A stretch of DNA of 59,576 nt from Lachnospiraceae bacterium UBA7182 (GCA_002491115.1 DKVI01000007.1:1-59576), one strand, 5' to 3'; shown: positions 17,504 to 26,445, counted from the first letter of the stretch. Program-made: numbers and translations. Notes: generated from the letters alone by a model not told the origin.

Positions 17504-18490
17504 ATGAATAACTCGGCTGTGATCCGTAAAGAAAACAAGAAAGCCATTTACCGTTTTATGCTGGATGGGGAACAATACACGAAGCAGCAGGTTTCCGCGG
17601 GAACCGGGCTAAGCGTAGCGACCTGTAATACATTGCTTAACGATATGCAGAGTCAGGGAATCCTTTCAGGAGGAGAAAAGCTTTCAGGAGAGGTGGGGAG
17701 AAGTTCAATCCTTTACCGGATCAGGGACGACCACGAAAGCTATCTGGCGGTTCATTTTTATATGGAGCAGGAAAGAAGGCGGATAGAAACGATTGTATTT
17801 TCCCCGGTCGGAAAGATTCTGTCCAGGAAAAAAAAGACGGTGGAATCTGCGGATGGAAGACAGATCGAAGAGATGGCTGACCGGGCTGTCAGGCAGTATC
17901 CGCATACATCGCAGATCATCGTCGGCACGCCCAGTATAGCGGAGTATGGAATCATAAGGCATTGTGACATTCCGGAGCTGGAAGATGTGCCTCTTAAGGC
18001 AATGTTGGAAGACAGGTTCGGTGTGGGTGTTTCCATGGAAAACGATATGCATTATAAAGCGTATGGATATTATAAGAAAAACGGAAATCCTGATGAAGTG
18101 ATTACATTAGGATATTTTCCCGCGCATATCCTTCCGGGGACAGTTACGATTCATAAAGGCACGATGATCAAAGGCGCGAACAGCTTTGCCGGTATGACGG
18201 GATTTCTTCCATATAATATCAGCCGCAAAGAGCAGTTGGCAAGACTGGAGCCGGGAACCTGCATACCATTTATTGTACAGTCTTTGTGTGCTGTCATTGT
18301 ACTTCTGAATCCCGGTCTGATTGTGCTGACCGGTTCCCTGATCAACGAGGATATGTTAGAGACAGTCAGGCAGAGGTGTGAAGCGGACATCCCCCGGGAG
18401 TATATGCCGGAATTTCGGATCGTTGACAGCTTTGAACAATATTATTATGAAGGAATGTACCAGACGGCAGTGGACAGAAAGGAGATATAG
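17504..18490 (+). CDS. ROK family transcriptional regulator
   Basis: 328 aa from the ATG at 17504 (AAGGAGGAAGCT upstream); frame continues upstream through the promoter but that is non-coding. N-terminal winged HTH ('NKKAIYRFMLDGEQYTKQQVS', split; residues about 8-65) and a ROK domain lacking clear kinase ATP motifs, as in NagC/XylR-type sugar-responsive repressors. The usual ROK zinc-binding CXCGXXGC cluster is not evident, so this is a divergent member. It is followed 5 nt later by a sugar O-acetyltransferase and then an oxidoreductase, likely a small sugar-related operon under its own control. Confidence 0.85.
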   Translation: MNNSAVIRKENKKAIYRFMLDGEQYTKQQVSAGTGLSVATCNTLLNDMQSQGILSGGEKLSGEVGRSSILYRIRDDHESYLAVHFYMEQERRRIETIVFSPVGKILSRKKKTVESADGRQIEEMADRAVRQYPHTSQIIVGTPSIAEYGIIRHCDIPELEDVPLKAMLEDRFGVGVSMENDMHYKAYGYYKKNGNPDEVITLGYFPAHILPGTVTIHKGTMIKGANSFAGMTGFLPYNISRKEQLARLEPGTCIPFIVQSLCAVIVLLNPGLIVLTGSLINEDMLETVRQRCEADIPREYMPEFRIVDSFEQYYYEGMYQTAVDRKEI

Positions 18491-18495
18491 AGAAA

Positions 18496-19098
18496 ATGAC
18501 AGAAAAAGAGAAATGTGCGGCAGGTATGCTGTACGACGCAAACTATGACGAGGAGCTTTTAAGAGACAGGGATATCTGTAAAGATGTCTGCTTTGCCTAC
18601 AACAATACAAAACCTTCCGAGCTTCACACAAAAAAAGAGATGTTAAGAAAACTGTTCGGCAGAACGGAGGGAGAGTTTGTGATACAGGCTCCGTTCTGGT
18701 GTGATTATGGGTACAATATTGAACTGGGCAATCACTTTTATGCCAATCACAACCTGATGATTCTGGACGCGGCAAAGGTTAAATTCGGCGATAACGTGTT
18801 TATTGCCCCTGACTGCGGCTTCCACGCGGCCGGTCATCCCATCGATACGGAGCGAAGAAATCAGGGCCTGGAATACGGCTGGCCTATTACGGTTGGAGAC
18901 AATGTCTGGATTGGGGCCGGCGTGCAGGTGCTTCCCGGCGTGACCATCGGCAGCAATGTGGTAATCGGGGCCGGAAGCGTAGTGACCAGGGACATACCGG
19001 ATAACGTAGTCGCCGCGGGAAATCCCTGCCGGGTATTAAGGCCGATTACGCAGGACGAGATCAGCAGGGAATATCGGAAAGCCTGCCAAAAACGATAG
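18496..19098 (+). CDS. Sugar O-acetyltransferase (maltose/galactoside type)
   Basis: 200 aa. N-terminal Mac domain ('EKEKCAAGMLYDANYDEELL' ) followed by a left-handed beta-helix of hexapeptide repeats; 'FHAAGHPIDTERR' contains the catalytic His, and 'GDNVWIGAGVQVLPGVTIG' (read in two parts) is the coil typical of the LacA/Maa/NodL group. It transfers acetyl from acetyl-CoA to a sugar hydroxyl. It is translationally close to the ROK regulator upstream. Confidence 0.9.
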   Translation: MTEKEKCAAGMLYDANYDEELLRDRDICKDVCFAYNNTKPSELHTKKEMLRKLFGRTEGEFVIQAPFWCDYGYNIELGNHFYANHNLMILDAAKVKFGDNVFIAPDCGFHAAGHPIDTERRNQGLEYGWPITVGDNVWIGAGVQVLPGVTIGSNVVIGAGSVVTRDIPDNVVAAGNPCRVLRPITQDEISREYRKACQKR

Positions 19099-19177
19099 CT
19101 GTCTGATGAGGGGACTGATGCAGAGTCCGCATGAACCAGGGCTTGAAAAAGCTTTATATGGAGAGGAGGAGTGAGAT

Positions 19178-20158
19178 TTGAACCTTGGTATTGCAGGAAG
19201 CGGAATGATTGTTAAAGACCTGATGCAGACGATTCACAGGCTGCATTTTGATAAAATATACATTCTGGGCAGGGAAGCGTCAAGAGAAAAGGTAGAGCGG
19301 ATGGTGGAGGAAAATCATCTGTCGGGCTCTTTTTATGAATATGAGAAGATGCTGGAGGCAGACGTGGATGTGGTTTATGTTGCCCTGCCCAATCATCTGC
19401 ACTATGATTATGCCAGAAAGGCGCTGGAATATAGAAAACATGTCGTGATCGAAAAGCCTGTCACTTCCCATGCGGGGGAGTTGGCGGAGCTTATTAAGCT
19501 TGCCGGGGAACAGAAGAGAATGATCTTTGAGGCCATGACGATCCACTATACGCCTTCTTATCAGGCGCTGAAGGCAGATCTTGAAAAACTTGGAAAGATC
19601 AAAATAGTCAGTTTCAATTACAGCCAGTATTCTTCCAGATATGACGCATTTAAAGCAGGGACCATTCTTCCGGCTTTTGATCCGCATATGTCCGGAGGGG
19701 CGCTAATGGATATTAATGTATATAATGTACACGCGGTTTTAGGACTGTTTGGTGTTCCCCAAAGCGCCAGGTATTATGCCAATGTGGAGAGAAATATAGA
19801 TACCAGCGGTATGATGCTTTACGACTATGGTTCCTTTAAAGCGGTAAGTATCGGAGCCAAGGACTGTCAGGCGCCTGTTACATCTGTTATTCAGGGAGAT
19901 CAGGCAACCATTGTAATCGAGAAGCCCGTCAATCAGATGACGGAATACAGGATACTGTACCACGACGGACAGGAAGAACTTCGCCGGTTCGGGCAGGATG
20001 AACATCGGATGTATTATGAGTTTACTGAATTTATCCGCATGATAGAAGAAAATGATTTTGAGAAATGCCAGAAGATGCTGGATTTAAGCCATGAAGCCAT
20101 AAAACTGATGACCCGGACAAGACGGGAGGAAGGGATCAGGTTTGAGAATGACTGGTGA
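19178..20158 (+). CDS. Gfo/Idh/MocA family oxidoreductase
   Basis: 326 aa from a TTG at 19178 with GAGAGGAGGAGTG upstream; no ATG alternative keeps the Rossmann motif. Residues 4-9 'GIAGSG' begin the NAD(P)-binding fold, 'VYVALPNHLHYDYARKAL' and 'VVIEKPVTSHAGEL' (with the EKP motif) are family hallmarks, and the C-terminal half is the substrate domain. Likely oxidises or reduces a sugar or inositol derivative. It is the last gene of the ROK/acetyltransferase group. Confidence 0.9.
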   Translation: MNLGIAGSGMIVKDLMQTIHRLHFDKIYILGREASREKVERMVEENHLSGSFYEYEKMLEADVDVVYVALPNHLHYDYARKALEYRKHVVIEKPVTSHAGELAELIKLAGEQKRMIFEAMTIHYTPSYQALKADLEKLGKIKIVSFNYSQYSSRYDAFKAGTILPAFDPHMSGGALMDINVYNVHAVLGLFGVPQSARYYANVERNIDTSGMMLYDYGSFKAVSIGAKDCQAPVTSVIQGDQATIVIEKPVNQMTEYRILYHDGQEELRRFGQDEHRMYYEFTEFIRMIEENDFEKCQKMLDLSHEAIKLMTRTRREEGIRFENDW

Positions 20159-20207
20159 CAGACATAAGCGGATATAGGGTATACAATATTTTAGATATGA
20201 AAGAGGC

Positions 20208-20250
20208 AATCGGAGAGATAGATTTAAAGGATATTCTCTCCGATTTTTTT
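20208..20250. terminator. Bidirectional terminator
   Basis: AATCGGAGAGA (20208-20218) pairs with TCTCTCCGATT (20235-20245) and is followed by a T run. It sits between convergent genes and overlaps the stop of the leftward lipoprotein gene. Confidence 0.75.
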
Positions 20251-20656
20251 ATTCATATTGTATTTTAAATTCTTCAGGGTTATCTTTGATATTATTTTGC
20301 ATTTCGATATTTTCAGTGTTAAATTTTGTAACATATTCAAAAGAATAGGCTTTTTTACCTGCCTGAATATTTTTTTCAGAAGTAAAGATATCCACAGTAA
20401 CTTTGTTTGGATATCCATTAGTATCAAATGAAAAGCGTGTACTATGAAAATCATTGTCAATGATATGCTGTATGATTTCTTTAGAACATACATCTTTATT
20501 TGATGCGATATTTTCGTCAACGATGATGCTGATGTTAAGTTCGTACCAATTATCAGAGGATATATTGTAGGATGAGATAATATCCATCTCAATATATTTT
20601 TTTGCACATCCAGATGCAATAATACATGATAAAATTAAAATTCCTAATCTTTTCAT
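20249..20656 (-). CDS. Small predicted lipoprotein
   Basis: 135 aa from the ATG at 20656, preceded by GAGG. 'MKRLGILILSCIIASGC' is a signal peptide ending in a lipobox (IASGC), so the mature protein is anchored by Cys17. The rest is a hydrophilic domain with no recognised family. It is divergent from the first mini-XRE gene, and an operator-like palindrome (20678-20689) lies in the shared region, so the XRE protein may control it. Codon use is AT-rich compared with neighbours. Confidence 0.7.
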   Translation of the reverse strand: MKRLGILILSCIIASGCAKKYIEMDIISSYNISSDNWYELNISIIVDENIASNKDVCSKEIIQHIIDNDFHSTRFSFDTNGYPNKVTVDIFTSEKNIQAGKKAYSFEYVTKFNTENIEMQNNIKDNPEEFKIQYE

Positions 20657-20677
20657 TGTTGCATACCTCACATACCT

Positions 20678-20753
20678 AACCAAATGGTTCGGTTTTGAAT
20701 AGAGTATATCATCTAATGGTAAAATTTTAAAGAACAAATCCAACCAAACGGTG
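20678..20753. promoter_or_regulatory. Operator pair of first mini-XRE cassette
   Basis: AACCAAATGGTT (20678-20689, perfect palindrome) and AACCAAACGGTG (20742-20753, just before the ATG) flank the presumed promoter. The same two-site layout, 64 nt apart, recurs at 21050-21125 ahead of the paralogue. Consistent with cooperative binding by the short XRE proteins. Confidence 0.6.
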
Positions 20754-20762
20754 AGGTTTTAT

Positions 20763-20981
20763 ATGCATTGCAGGCGGATAAGGGATTTGAGAACAGACCA
20801 TGATTTGCGGCAGGTGGATGTGGCCGAATTTTTGGGATGCCATGAAGGTGTATACCGAAGATATGAGAACGGTTTGAGAGAAATACCACTATGGGCATTG
20901 TTGAAGCTGGCAGAATGGTATGATGTCAGTGCTGATTATATACTTGGAATTACTGACAATAAGCGAAGATTTGGTGAATAA
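20763..20981 (+). CDS. Minimal XRE-family HTH regulator
   Basis: 72 aa from the ATG at 20763 (GGTGAGG upstream). Almost the entire protein is one Cro/C1 HTH: 'RRIRDLRTDHDLRQVDVAEF', then 'YRRYENGLREIPLWALLKLA' and 'YDVSADYILGI'. No effector domain. It has a close tandem paralogue at 21135. Likely a repressor of its own promoter and of the divergent lipoprotein gene. Confidence 0.88.
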   Translation: MHCRRIRDLRTDHDLRQVDVAEFLGCHEGVYRRYENGLREIPLWALLKLAEWYDVSADYILGITDNKRRFGE

Positions 20982-21049
20982 GGTTATGGTATATGATGTT
21001 TTTATGCCATAATCTTTTTTATAGCATACTATTTTGTTCATTATTGCCT

Positions 21050-21125
21050 AACTGAATGGTTCGGTTTTGAAGGAAAGATTTCATCTGATGGTAAGATTTA
21101 GAAGTACAGATCCAACCGAATGGTG
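21050..21125. promoter_or_regulatory. Operator pair of second mini-XRE cassette
   Basis: AACTGAATGGTT (21050-21061) and AACCGAATGGTG (21114-21125), in the same relative positions as in the first cassette. Sequence between the sites is also similar (for example GGTTCGGTTTTGAA and ATCT-ATGGTAA), showing that the whole promoter plus gene was duplicated. Confidence 0.6.
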
Positions 21126-21134
21126 AGGCATAAA

Positions 21135-21353
21135 ATGTATTATAGAAGGATAAGGGATTTAAGGACAGACCATGATTTGCGGCAGATAGATGTAGCTGAA
21201 TTTCTGGGGTGTCATGAAGGTGTATACAGAAGGTATGAAAATGGCTCAAGGGAGATACCGATATGGGCTCTGCTAAAGCTGGCAGAGCGATATGATGTCA
21301 GTGTTGATTATATATTGGGTGTTACAGATAATAAAAGAAAATACGGCGAATAA
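21135..21353 (+). CDS. Minimal XRE-family HTH regulator (tandem paralogue)
   Basis: 72 aa from the ATG at 21135. Differs from the 20763 protein at about a dozen positions (for instance Q-I for Q-V, S for L after ENG, ER for EW) while the recognition helix 'FLGCHEGVYRRYENG' is unchanged, so both probably bind the same sites. Followed by a terminator at 21377. Product of a tandem duplication of about 370 bp. Confidence 0.88.
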   Translation: MYYRRIRDLRTDHDLRQIDVAEFLGCHEGVYRRYENGSREIPIWALLKLAERYDVSVDYILGVTDNKRKYGE

Positions 21354-21376
21354 AAGATTATGAAATGAGTAAAAAG

Positions 21377-21405
21377 AGCAACTGATAGGAAGGCAGTTGC
21401 TTTTT
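21377..21405 (+). terminator. Terminator after XRE paralogue
   Basis: AGCAACTG (21377-21384) pairs with CAGTTGCT (21394-21401), with flanking A and T runs. Confidence 0.7.
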
Positions 21406-21429
21406 CTTTTTGTAAGAAATTAAAAAAGA

Positions 21430-21456
21430 GAGTAAACGCATAAAAGCAGTTTACTC
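21430..21456 (-). terminator. Terminator of the leftward ATPase pseudogene
   Basis: GAGTAAAC (21430-21437) pairs with GTTTACTC (21449-21456). On the minus strand it is followed by TCTCTTTTTT, a good T tract. Confidence 0.65.
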
Positions 21457-21475
21457 CCTACGCTTGGAAAGAATC

Positions 21476-22887
21476 TTATAAATCCGCCATCTTCACCATG
21501 CAAGTTTTCTTTCGGCAGGCGATGCCGTATTTCAGGATTGTGGTCATATCGTCTTCCAGGAGTTGTTCCGCGTAGTTCTTTTCCTCGATTTGTTCCAGGG
21601 CTTTTTGGCAGGCTGACTCCAAATCCCCGTTTTCAGAATATTTGAGTTCGATGATGATCCCCATGGAGACGGAATTGATCCGAATCAGGATGTCGCTGTA
21701 TCCTTCACCGGATTCTGCGTTGGATCTCAGAACCCAGTCGCTCCGATAGCTTAGAAGCCCCAGGAGAATCCCGTGGTAAAAGTTTTCTTTTTTTTCCTTC
21801 CGAACCGCAGTGTCACGAATGCTGATGGTCTTTTTCAGGTAAGCGGTGAACAGCTTCTCGATGGTGTCCGGATCTTTGGCGGAAAAGGCATCACAGAAAG
21901 AGCCCAGCGTAGGCGCATCCTTTCTGGCATTTTCCTGGAACCAGGAAAGGATCTGTTCTGTGAAGATCACACGGATCTCCTGATTGGGAATTGCCAGTTC
22001 GTAGGTACCTGGAGCAGTCTTTTTTCGCCTGGTCAGATAACCGGTGGCAAAAAGAACACTCCAGAGATTGTCAATGTTGTCGTACAGCTCCCGGTAGGTT
22101 AGCTCCTCAGCAATCTTCTTTGTGACAGACAGACCGTTCGTAAGTTGATCCAGATCACTCATGGTCTGGTCTGTGGCCTTTTGGAGAAGCGTCCGGATGA
22201 TGGCGTTGCCGCTGGAATTCATCCAGAAGGCTTTGGGATCAGGCTGACCATCTCATTGTAATACCCATGCTGATTTGCCTGATTCAGCGGGACATCGTAT
22301 TCATCGATGAGAAGGATTACCCTTTGACCATAATGTTTATAGAGAAGATAGGACAGGGTTTGCAGGCTGTCCTCCAGTACGTCCCATGTCATAATAAATC
22401 TTTGTTGACCGGGTTTTCCGATTTTTATCATCTGTGCATACTGGTTTTTGTCTTCCTCTGTGAGCAGCTCGCTTTCCAGCAGAAAGCGGAAGCGCAATGC
22501 TTCTCTACCGATGACGGAGCACAGTTTGACAACCGCGTCTTCAAAATGATCGGCTTCCACGCTTTTCAGCGTAATGGAAATCACCGGAAATTTCCCCATG
22601 TATTTCTCGCAGAGTTCTTTTTCTTCAGAGATAGCAAGCCCGTCAAAAAGCTGCAGATCACAATCATAAGAAAAGAAAGATTTCAGCATGCTCATGTTCA
22701 GGGACTTGCCGAATCGTCTGGGGCGTGTGAAAGGATTTACTTCGCTCCAACTGTTTAAAAGCTCCGTGATCAGCCCTGTTTTATCTACATAATAAAAAAT
22801 ACTACGATTCAATCGTACAGACAGCAGAAGAAGAGTATGGTGGATAAAACGAATAAAAATTTCAGAGAGAGTTCTTGACAAAAGCAT
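21476..22887 (-). pseudogene. Broken AAA-ATPase with C-terminal PD-(D/E)XK nuclease domain
   Basis: Two frames together make most of a predicted AAA-ATPase/DUF1703-type protein. The upstream part (22219-22887) has 'FYYVDKTGLI', the P-loop 'TRPRRFGKSLN' and Walker B 'VILLIDEYDVPLN'; it ends just after 'YYNEMVSLI'. The downstream part (21476-22222 and a few codons before) begins at 'FWMNSSGNAI' and contains the nuclease core 'YSDILIRI...IIIELKYS'. Roughly 100 codons expected between them are missing and the junction at about 22230 is out of frame. The extreme N-terminus is also replaced by non-homologous sequence. Function of the intact family is unclear. A fragment of a related gene's start lies at 2669. 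Confidence 0.88.
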
Positions 22888-22944
22888 TATGTCAGCATAG
22901 AATAATGATTAAAGAGAAGCGGGTTTTTTGTCGTGTACAGTCTT

Positions 22945-23463
22945 TTACGGCTCAAGCGGGTTGCCTGTTTCTTTTTTTATGTCTAAGATATCATACAAAT
23001 ACATTTTTCCGTTCTCATCATGACGCACAAGCAGGGATGCGTGATAGACATTATACCGTTCTATTGTTTTATTTTCTCCATATACAGGCAGAGCAAATCG
23101 TGAATCATATCGATACCAGCCAAAAGCGGCGTTTCTGTAATGCTTTTCACTGTTATTTTTGCGGAAATGTTTACCGACAGCTATTTTTATTATTTCAGGA
23201 AGTCCCTGTACGGCATTTGCTTTAGCTGCTGCTCCTTTAAGCTTGTAAGTATAGACTGAGCCAGTATATTCATTTGGCAGATCATTTCCTATGTAAATAA
23301 TGTCAGCAGTGTTTTCTATTCTATAATTATTACCGACAAAAGTTTTTAAGTAATCTTTAACATTATCCCAATTTATCAGACGCTTTCCAGAGAAATGAAT
23401 GTTGTTTATCATTACTATTTTTTTCCCTTTGGTATCTTCTATGATCGTGACATTTCTATTCAT
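22945..23463 (-). CDS. Polyvalent-protein nuclease-domain protein (PBECR/LPD-like)
   Basis: 172 aa from the ATG at 23463 (GGGAG upstream). Features: 'SGKRLINWDNVKDYLKTFVG', then 'NTADIIYIGNDLPNEYTGS', 'KANAVQGLPEIIKIA' and a strongly conserved 'GWYRYDSRFALPVYG' with 'YLYDILDIKKE' near the end. This pattern matches domains found at the ends of large polyvalent proteins of phages and conjugative elements, proposed to have a Barnase-EndoU-ColicinE5/D-RelE fold. Here it stands alone, without the large host polypeptide. Possibly a toxin-like RNase domain or a cargo remnant; the exact family name is uncertain. Confidence 0.6.
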   Translation of the reverse strand: MNRNVTIIEDTKGKKIVMINNIHFSGKRLINWDNVKDYLKTFVGNNYRIENTADIIYIGNDLPNEYTGSVYTYKLKGAAAKANAVQGLPEIIKIAVGKHFRKNNSEKHYRNAAFGWYRYDSRFALPVYGENKTIERYNVYHASLLVRHDENGKMYLYDILDIKKETGNPLEP

Positions 23464-23605
23464 TTGCGTTACTCCCGTAAAGAACCCGAAAATATTGTAC
23501 AACTTGTCTTTGATTATGTAATTATACTATAAACGCTTGCTTTTGTCATCAATACTATCTATACTATAGACAGTAACTTTATTATGGCAGGTCAATGAAG
23601 GGGCG

Positions 23606-23701
23606 GTGAAAAATGCCTGAAAAAGAAATGCTGAAAATTTGAAGGTCATTCTTACAGCATCGGGCATAAATCTCACAGAGATTGACAGAATCAAAGAATA
23701 A
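23606..23701 (+). pseudogene. Relic of the small protein encoded at 30954
   Basis: The plus frame 23639-23701 reads LKVILTASGINLTEIDRIKE then stop, closely matching the C-terminus of the 63-aa protein at 30954 (LKAILTSLGVNLTDIDEIKE). Upstream, GAAAAATGC and AAAGAAATGCTG also align with that gene at the nucleotide level, but with a shift and deletion, and no start survives. A decayed second copy 7 kb away. Confidence 0.75.
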
Positions 23702-23710
23702 GCAGCCAAC

Positions 23711-23749
23711 AGGACAGTTTTCTTCACGGATTTTGAAGAAACCTGTCCT
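23711..23749. terminator. Long hairpin after the relic gene
   Basis: AGGACAG (23711-23717) with CTGTCCT (23743-23749), extended inward by TTTTCTTCA with TGAAGAAAC (one mismatch): about 15 bp. No long T run follows, so a terminator is likely but not certain. Confidence 0.5.
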
Positions 23750-23821
23750 GTTTCAGTCAGGTCAGGTCTATTGTATACCCTTCGGAAATGATTTATAATC
23801 GGGTGCAGGGGGTACAGGAGT

Positions 23822-25882
23822 ATGAACAGGAGAAGAGTGGATATTATCAATGATCTGGCTAATCTGGAACGTACCAGCACGATCGACCGGCTGACTGAAA
23901 AATACGGGGTTTCGTCGCGCACGATCCGAAACGACTTAAACGCCATCAATGAGCTGCTGGCGGAAGGAGGGCTGTCGCCTCTGGAACTGAGAAAGGGCGG
24001 TGAGATACACTGCTCTCTGGATTTTGTGCGGATACTGGATTGTATCAATGTGGAAGACTATTATGAATATAAGCTTTCCAGAGAAGAACGCATAAAAGTG
24101 GCAGCGGTTCTTATGGTTCAGTCTGTGGACTATATCACCTTATCTTCCGTCGCGGACAGTCTGTTTGTCAGCCGCGCGACGATTATAGAAGACCTGGGTG
24201 AGATCAAGGCGCTGATCCGCGGGCATGGCATGGAAGTGATTTCCAGCCCCAATAAGGGCCAGCGGGTGGTAGGAAAAGAAAGCAGCAAACGAAATTTTCT
24301 CCTCCATCTGCTGGAGCAGGAACATAAGATAGAAGTCAGCACCCAGGCCGGGAACCGGATCGTCATTCAGAAAATCATTAACGAACAGGAACATGTCCAT
24401 AAAAGTTATCTGGACGACGCTTCCTTTACGCGGCTGAACAACTATCTGGGAATCATGATCGACCGGAATATGAAAGGCGAATATATGGAGCCGCAGCCTC
24501 AGGCAGACAGTCCCCGCTATCGTCTGGCACAGGATATCCTGAAATATATCTGCCAGTACTGTCAGATCATCACAACAGAAGACGAACTTTATTTTCTGTG
24601 TCAGCTTTTATCCCAATGCCGATATATCCGGCAGACGCATTACAATCCGAATATTGTAAAACTTCAGATGATCACGCGTCAGTTTATCCGCAGTATTTCC
24701 GAGGAACTGGAGCTGGATTTAAATATGGATTATGATTTTTTTGAAAATCTGTCCAACCATCTGGAATCTGTGTTAAAACAGGAAGCACCGTTCTTTCCGG
24801 AAAGCGAGGAAATCCGGGAAATTGTGGAAGATAATCCGGACATTCATACGGCGGTTAAAAACCATCTGCCGGTGCTGTACCAGTACTACAACCGGCCTTT
24901 CGCCGAGGTGGAGATCATGTATATAACAGTCCATGTCTGCGCGGCGCTGGAGCGAAAGAAGAACCGGGAGATCGTGTTTCATGTGGCGGTTGTCTGCCAT
25001 TCAGGGATCGGAACTTCCCGGCTTTTGACGGAAAAACTGAAAAAGCATTTTAATTTTCAGGTGGTGGAAGTGCTTTCGGCCCATGAAGCAAGAAACATCA
25101 CGGAGGAGAAAGCAGATTTTATTATCTCGACGATTCCGCTGAAACAATGCCGCCTGGATCATGTGGTCGTGTCGCCCATGTTTGGAGATGAGGATTATAT
25201 CCGGGTGGGAAATAAGATTGATACGCTGCGCAACAGCCGGAACCTGCCGTCCCGGATCGAAGAAAGGACAGTATCCGCTAAAGGGATTTTAAAGCTTTTA
25301 AAGCCGGTTATTTACGAGGCGGTGCCGGAAAAGGCGCCCGAACTTTACGGGGAAGTACGCCGGGTGGTCCGGGATTATTTTAACCAGTCCCAGGAGGCGG
25401 ATGAGGAGATCTTCGCTCCTTATCTTCATCACCTTTTGCCGCCCGACCATATCCAGCTGAATGTCCGCTGCACAGACTGGAAAGACGCTGTATATCAGTC
25501 GGCCAGAAAGCTTCTGGAGGCCGGTTACATAGAAGAGCGGTATATCGGCGCGATGATCGCCAACATAGAAGAAAACGGTCCTTATGTGGTGCTGTCTCCG
25601 GGCTTTGCCGTACCGCACGAGGGGCTGGAACAGGGAAGCATCAAAGTGGGCATGAATCTGATCCGTCTGGAAACGCCGGTGGATTTTGGCGCGGAGGAGT
25701 TTGACCCGGTGGAGTTTGTCTGCTGCCTGAGCGCGGTGGATCATAAGATGCATCTGAAAGCGTTCTTTAATCTGGTCAATATGCTGGGTAATCCTTCTTT
25801 CAAAGACGCGTTAAGAGAAGCCAGGAGCCCCCGGGAAGCGGCGGCGATCATAGAACAGTATGAATATACATTAGGAGTATAA
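23822..25882 (+). CDS. PRD-containing PTS transcriptional regulator of galactitol operon
   Basis: 686 aa, the size of MtlR/LicR-type activators. Order: HTH (residues about 5-60, 'STIDRLTEKYGVSSRTIRND'), a second winged helix (about 85-150), two PRD domains (about 180-400), an EIIB-like domain ('AVVCHSGIGTSRLL' with its Cys) and an EIIA-like domain at the C-terminus ('LSPGFAVPHEGLE' with its His). PRD, EIIB and EIIA histidines and cysteine are phosphorylated by the PTS, tying activity to sugar supply. It lies just upstream of gat genes in the same direction and is separated by a terminator, so it most likely activates the promoter near 26010. Confidence 0.9.
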   Translation: MNRRRVDIINDLANLERTSTIDRLTEKYGVSSRTIRNDLNAINELLAEGGLSPLELRKGGEIHCSLDFVRILDCINVEDYYEYKLSREERIKVAAVLMVQSVDYITLSSVADSLFVSRATIIEDLGEIKALIRGHGMEVISSPNKGQRVVGKESSKRNFLLHLLEQEHKIEVSTQAGNRIVIQKIINEQEHVHKSYLDDASFTRLNNYLGIMIDRNMKGEYMEPQPQADSPRYRLAQDILKYICQYCQIITTEDELYFLCQLLSQCRYIRQTHYNPNIVKLQMITRQFIRSISEELELDLNMDYDFFENLSNHLESVLKQEAPFFPESEEIREIVEDNPDIHTAVKNHLPVLYQYYNRPFAEVEIMYITVHVCAALERKKNREIVFHVAVVCHSGIGTSRLLTEKLKKHFNFQVVEVLSAHEARNITEEKADFIISTIPLKQCRLDHVVVSPMFGDEDYIRVGNKIDTLRNSRNLPSRIEERTVSAKGILKLLKPVIYEAVPEKAPELYGEVRRVVRDYFNQSQEADEEIFAPYLHHLLPPDHIQLNVRCTDWKDAVYQSARKLLEAGYIEERYIGAMIANIEENGPYVVLSPGFAVPHEGLEQGSIKVGMNLIRLETPVDFGAEEFDPVEFVCCLSAVDHKMHLKAFFNLVNMLGNPSFKDALREARSPREAAAIIEQYEYTLGV

Positions 25883-25925
25883 AAAACGTATGCCCTGACA
25901 GAACCGGTCACGGCATACGTTTTTT
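25881..25925. terminator. Strong bidirectional terminator
   Basis: AAAAAACGTATGCC (25881-25894) pairs perfectly with GGCATACGTTTTTT (25912-25925). Confidence 0.9.
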
Positions 25926-25946
25926 ATGCGGGGATTCGACCGGTGA

Positions 25947-26047
25947 TTTCACAGGACCGTGAAACGGTTTCGACCAATCGGATTCTTTTCAAAAACTGTG
26001 AAATACCCTTGACTGTTTTTTGGCGGGAACCTGTGTTAAAGTATAGC
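25947..26047 (+). promoter_or_regulatory. gat operon control region
   Basis: Inverted repeats TTTCAC-N6-GTGAAA (25947-25964), GAAACGGTTTC (25961-25971, perfect 11-bp palindrome, cre-like but not a full match) and TTTCA-N7-TGAAA (25987-26003) precede TTGACT (26009-26014) and an AT-rich TTAAAGTATAG (26036-26046). The -35/-10 spacing is not canonical, which fits an activator-dependent promoter. The repeated TTTCA/TGAAA arms are the likely binding sites of the PRD regulator. Confidence 0.5.
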
Positions 26048-26151
26048 CATAACAAAGGAAGAACAATTTATCGATAAAACAATCTTTCCGAAACCCGAAA
26101 ACAACTGATCAAAATTCAAATTCAAAAATCAAGAAAAGGAGTCTACATAAT

Positions 26152-26445
26152 ATGGCTAAGAAAAAAGTAATCGTTGCATGCGGCGGCGCTGTCGCAACTT
26201 CCACAATCGCAGCAAACAAGGTAATGGAGCTGGCTAAAGAAAACGGAATCGAGATCGAGATCTGCCAGATCCGGATCTCCGAGATCGCGTCTAACCTGGA
26301 TTCCAATACGGCTCTGATCGTACCGACTTCCAAAGTAAAACGTGACTACGGAGTACCGCTGATCTCCGGAATGCCGTTTATCTCCGGGGTGAAACTGGAA
26401 GAAACAAAGGCTGCGATTCTGAAGGTTTTAAGAGAAGAATCATAA
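26152..26445 (+). CDS. gatB: PTS galactitol-type EIIB component
   Basis: 97 aa. 'VIVACGGAVATSTIAANKV' places the phosphorylated Cys at residue 10 in the P-loop-like segment typical of galactitol/lactose-type EIIB. It passes phosphate from EIIA (30346) to the sugar during transport by EIIC (26539). Start supported by AAAAGGAG. Followed by a stem-loop that may adjust expression of EIIB relative to EIIC. Confidence 0.92.
   Translation: MAKKKVIVACGGAVATSTIAANKVMELAKENGIEIEICQIRISEIASNLDSNTALIVPTSKVKRDYGVPLISGMPFISGVKLEETKAAILKVLREES

Larger units (their letters stand above)
23464..23821. other. Intergenic region with relic of a small-protein gene
   Basis: 358 bp between the polyvalent-domain gene and the PRD regulator. 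Holds the relic described at 23606-23701 and the hairpin at 23711-23749. The rest carries presumed promoters; nothing else recognised. Confidence 0.5.

Noticed and set aside
20224..20619. 131-codon minus-strand frame overlapping the lipoprotein gene
   Set aside because: Different frame from the lipoprotein, which has signal peptide and ribosome site; composition is that of a shadow frame.
26015..26040. Sigma-54 promoter for gat operon (TGGCGG region)
   Set aside because: The -12 GC element is absent at the required spacing.
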